A stretch of DNA of 18,104 nucleotides from Pseudomonadota bacterium (GTDB taxonomy: Bacteria > Pseudomonadota > Gammaproteobacteria > UBA5335): contig PKCW01000260.1 in the NCBI GenBank assembly GCA_002862965.1, positions 1-18,104 on the forward strand. The letters run 5' to 3'. Position numbers and translations under genes: made by a program. The notes under the pieces are model-generated. The model made no database searches. It was not told the origin of the DNA and saw only the letters and a list, made by a program, of their open reading frames with translations. Positions 15,812 to 18,104 of the stretch are shown in pieces; position 1 is the stretch's first letter; the number at the start of each line of letters is the position of its first letter.

Positions 15812-17062
15812 TCAATCCGGCAGCACGCTTTCGCCCGCCCACAGATCGATGACGGACTCGCGCGCGCGCGCCACATGCACGCGGTCGCCGTCCACCAAAA
15901 GTTCCGGTGGCCGGGGCCGCGCGTTGTACTGCGAGGCCATGACGAAGCCATAGGCGCCCGCCGAGCGCACCGCGAGCAGATCGCCCTCGGCAATGCGCAG
16001 CGGCCGGGCCTTGCCCAGGAAATCAGCCGTTTCGCACACCGGTCCGACCACGTCGTAGACCGCCTCGGGCCGCTCCGGTTGCTCGCGCACCGTCACGATT
16101 TCCTGCCAGGCCTGATACAGCGCCGGACGCAGCAGATCGTTCATGCCCGCATCGACGATGGCGAAGTGTCGCTCGCTCTGGTCTTTGAGGTACTCGACCC
16201 GGGTGAGGAGGATGCCCGCGTTGCCGACCAGCACGCGGCCCGGCTCCAGGATCAGCTCAAGCGCCCGGCCGTGCAATCGCTCGCGCAGCGCCGCGGCATA
16301 CGCGGCGGGATCCGGCGGCGTTTCGTCCCGGTAGCGGATGCCCAGCCCGCCGCCGACGTCCAGATGCTGCAGCGCGATCCCCCGCGCGGCCAGTCGGTCG
16401 ACCAGTTGCAGCACGCGATCCAGGGCGTCGACGAAGGGCGCGGTCCGGGTGAGCTGCGAGCCGATGTGGCAATCCACGCCCACCACGCGGATGCCGGGTG
16501 CGTCGGCCGCCAGTGCATAGGCTGCTTCCGCCTCGGCGATGGCGATGCCGAACTTGTTGTCCTTCAGGCCCGTGGCGATGTAGGGATGGGTCTGCGCGTC
16601 CACGTCGGGATTGACGCGCAGCGATACCGGCGCGGCGACGCCGTGGGCACGGGCGATGCGATCGAGCCGCTCGAGTTCGGCGATCGACTCGACATTGAAG
16701 CAGCGGATGCCGACCGAAAGCGCGTGTTCCAGTTCCGCCGCGCGCTTGCCGACCCCGGAAAACACGATTCGGGCCGGATCGCCGCCGGCCTGCAGCACGC
16801 GCGCCAACTCGCCGCCCGAGACGATGTCGAAGCCCGAGCCCAGGCGGGCGAGCACGTTCAGCACCGCCAGATTGGCATTGGCCTTCACCGCATAGCAGAT
16901 CAGATGCGGCTGATCGCCCAGCGCTTCGGTCATCACACGGAAATGGCGGGTCAGCGTGGCGCGCGAATAGACATAGGCCGGTGTGCCGTAGGCCGCGGCC
17001 AGCGCCTCCAGATCGACGTCCTCGGCATGCAGTCGCCCGTCGCGATAATTGAAATGATCCAT
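15812..17062 (-). CDS. lysA: diaminopimelate decarboxylase
   Basis: This PLP enzyme removes CO2 from meso-diaminopimelate to make L-lysine, the last step of the pathway, in the cytoplasm. The 416-residue protein (E. coli 420) belongs to fold type III. Its alanine-racemase-like barrel carries the PLP lysine in CYAVKAN (Lys60), HIGSQ (His199), LDVGGGLGI (235-242) and the phosphate/substrate motif EPGR (273-276). The C-terminal domain contains GPVCETADFLG with the active-site Cys343. All catalytic residues are intact. It starts 10 bases after the lptM stop and ends 7 bases before polA, so the three genes are tightly packed. The start lacks a clear Shine-Dalgarno, consistent with coupling to lptM. 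Confidence 0.97.
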   Translation of the reverse strand: MDHFNYRDGRLHAEDVDLEALAAAYGTPAYVYSRATLTRHFRVMTEALGDQPHLICYAVKANANLAVLNVLARLGSGFDIVSGGELARVLQAGGDPARIVFSGVGKRAAELEHALSVGIRCFNVESIAELERLDRIARAHGVAAPVSLRVNPDVDAQTHPYIATGLKDNKFGIAIAEAEAAYALAADAPGIRVVGVDCHIGSQLTRTAPFVDALDRVLQLVDRLAARGIALQHLDVGGGLGIRYRDETPPDPAAYAAALRERLHGRALELILEPGRVLVGNAGILLTRVEYLKDQSERHFAIVDAGMNDLLRPALYQAWQEIVTVREQPERPEAVYDVVGPVCETADFLGKARPLRIAEGDLLAVRSAGAYGFVMASQYNARPRPPELLVDGDRVHVARARESVIDLWAGESVLPD

Positions 17063-17072
17063 GGGTCAGCGG

Positions 17073-17237
17073 CTACTCGGTGGCAAGCGGATCGGGTACG
17101 GCAGGCGTTGCGGCCGGCGGCGTCGCCGGCTGCTCCGCGGGCCGTGCCGCGTCGGGTCGGTACAGATCGCCTTTCTGGCCGCAGCCAGCGATCGGCAGCA
17201 GGCTCAGGGACAGCAGCACGAGGCGCGCAAGCGACAT
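17073..17237 (-). CDS. lptM: LptM (YifL-type) small outer-membrane lipoprotein
   Basis: A 54-residue lipoprotein: MSLARLVLLSLSLLPIAGC is a signal sequence with lipobox IAGC (Cys19 lipidated). The conserved CGQKGDLY and a proline/alanine-rich tail follow. In E. coli LptM (YifL) binds the LptD-LptE translocon and helps its oxidative maturation. The CGQKGDLY motif and the position immediately upstream of lysA are shared with Pseudomonas and other gammaproteobacteria. The ATG at 17237 has a weak ribosome site; a TTG six codons upstream, adding LRIAL before the ATG-encoded Met, is an alternative. It is first in the lptM-lysA-polA operon. Confidence 0.9.
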   Translation of the reverse strand: MSLARLVLLSLSLLPIAGCGQKGDLYRPDAARPAEQPATPPAATPAVPDPLATE

Positions 17238-17278
17238 GAGGGCGATCCGCAATGGCAGGGGAACGAGATCAGGCGGCC

Positions 17279-17307
17279 AGTATAGTGGCGCAGGCTGTGC
17301 TTGCCCA
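17279..17307 (-). promoter_or_regulatory. candidate sigma-70 promoter for lptM-lysA-polA
   Basis: On the minus strand TGGGCA (17307-17302, 4 of 6) is followed after 17 bases by TATACT (17284-17279, 5 of 6). Initiation near 17272 would leave a leader of about 35 bases before lptM. The remaining part of the 94-base gap to the next gene shows no clear terminator. Confidence 0.5.
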
Positions 17308-17331
17308 TGCGGCGCCGCGTTGCGCCGAAGC

Positions 17332-18099
17332 TCAAGCGCCGTAGGTACGTTCCAGATACGCGAGGATGTCGGCCGACTCCAGCAACCGCGCGCCGGTGTT
17401 GGGGTCCTCGAGATAGGGCACCTGCATGTGGCCGGTGCGGGCGAAATGCGCCGCGCGTTTGCCGCCGGGCACCGGTTTGAATGGCCCGCTCTGGATGCGC
17501 CGTGCCGCCGGCCCCATTTCCTGCCAGCGTTCCTTGCCGACATTGTGCAGGACATAGGGCAGTTCCAGTTCCGTGAGGCGCTCGCGCACCAGCCGCGAAT
17601 ATGGACTGGATTCGAAACTCCACAAGTGCAGCAATTGCGCCGGCGTTCGGGCCGGCCGCCCCCGGATTCCGCGCAGGCCGCGCACCACGGTTCCCAGGGC
17701 GTTGCCGATTTGCTTGAGGAGAACGCCCCGGTAGTAGGCCGGCACCTCACGCCCGCCGTAAGCGCGAAACAGGTAGGCGATGATCGCCTCGGATTCATAC
17801 ATCCGGGTGTCGGTGTTGGGGTCGACCAGATAGGGGAACTGCGCCTTGCCGCCCAGTGCGACGACTTCGGGCCGAAACCGTGTGCCGCCCTTGGGGCAGG
17901 GATAAATTTCCGCGTCCAGGTGCAACGCGGTCAGCGCCTCGCGCACGGCCCGGCAGTAGGGGCAACCCTCCATATCGTAGAGCTTGAGCAATCGTCCCGG
18001 CGCCGGCGCACGGACCGACGACGCGATCACGCTGGTGCCTCGCCACAGGCCGAGCGTGGACGACAATACGGACGTCAGCACATTGATTTGATGCGTCAC
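17332..18099 (-). CDS. tandem GST-N/glutaredoxin-like domain protein
   Basis: The product has two thioredoxin-fold GST-N domains in tandem. Domain 1 (about 36-116) has the redox motif CPYC (Cys46, Cys49), a cis-proline segment QFPYLVDPN, and the Glu-Ser pair of the glutathione gamma-glutamyl site (YESEAIIAYL). Domain 2 (about 156-254) has the parallel segments MQVPYLEDPN and LESADILAYL, but SPYS (165-168) replaces CPYC, so it should bind but not carry out dithiol chemistry. There is no C-terminal all-helical GST domain. The start is uncertain: GTG 18099 gives 255 residues, but the frame stays open to the right edge, so the true start may lie beyond the window. Probably a cytoplasmic glutathione-dependent oxidoreductase; its substrate is unknown. 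Confidence 0.78.
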   Translation of the reverse strand: MTHQINVLTSVLSSTLGLWRGTSVIASSVRAPAPGRLLKLYDMEGCPYCRAVREALTALHLDAEIYPCPKGGTRFRPEVVALGGKAQFPYLVDPNTDTRMYESEAIIAYLFRAYGGREVPAYYRGVLLKQIGNALGTVVRGLRGIRGRPARTPAQLLHLWSFESSPYSRLVRERLTELELPYVLHNVGKERWQEMGPAARRIQSGPFKPVPGGKRAAHFARTGHMQVPYLEDPNTGARLLESADILAYLERTYGA

Positions 18100-18104
18100 G
18101 AAAT

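Noticed and set aside
13039..15852. A 937-codon open frame on the plus strand opposite polA
   Set aside because: It lies entirely antisense to a complete, motif-intact polA. Its translation is rich in Arg, Gly, His and Gln with no recognisable domain, the usual result of GC-rich codon bias in the opposite strand.
15803..17239. A 478-codon plus-strand open frame opposite lysA and lptM
   Set aside because: Antisense shadow of intact lysA; low-complexity composition, no domains, no ribosome site.

Overview
This window is a chromosomal replication-origin neighbourhood of a GC-rich gammaproteobacterium. The evidence for the lineage is the order rpmH (leftward) / dnaA-dnaN-recF-gyrB (rightward), a GyrB with the roughly 170-residue insert of Gram-negative enzymes, a DnaA very close to the Escherichia/Pseudomonas type, and the block polA / engB / cytochrome c4 / dsbA, which as I recall is also found beside the origin in Pseudomonas. 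I cannot name the genus. I see no mobile elements, CRISPR arrays, tRNA or rRNA genes or phage genes, and no gene-free stretch longer than about 250 bases.

Layout. 14-148: rpmH, leftward, with a good promoter. 352-6535: dnaA, dnaN, recF, gyrB. The 252-base dnaA-dnaN gap has two perfect DnaA boxes, one 8/9 box and an AT-rich stretch, so it is the best oriC candidate. Two near-consensus parS (ParB-binding) sites lie inside recF, both read in frame as Phe-His-Val-Glu. 6537-7325: an S-adenosylmethionine hydroxide adenosyltransferase starting one base after gyrB. 7318-10711, leftward: a CPA2 potassium/proton antiporter, a degenerate NmrA-like Rossmann protein and a small DUF442 (rhodanese/phosphatase-like) protein, probably one operon. 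10778-12098, leftward: periplasmic cytochrome c4 and a DsbA-like oxidoreductase with the unusual active site CHIC. 12252-12860: engB, rightward. 13072-17237, leftward: lptM, lysA, polA. 17332-18099, leftward: a protein with two GST-N/glutaredoxin-like domains.

The most interesting signal is the 211-base gap between the convergent engB and polA genes. On the polA strand it contains, in order, a separate polA terminator, a sigma-E/AlgU-type promoter (GAACTT, 16 bases, TCTAT), and a predicted RNA of about 115 nt made of three hairpins. The last hairpin is followed by eight T. The middle and terminator loops both expose UUCCCCC. Enterobacterial Spot 42 (spf) and Pseudomonas ErsA are known from this same polA-engB position, and ErsA depends on an envelope-stress sigma factor. 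I therefore infer an ErsA/Spot 42 positional counterpart with anti-Shine-Dalgarno-like C-rich loops. Everything else is mostly housekeeping: replication initiation and clamp, recombination, gyrase, ribosome assembly, lysine synthesis, envelope redox chemistry and ion homeostasis.
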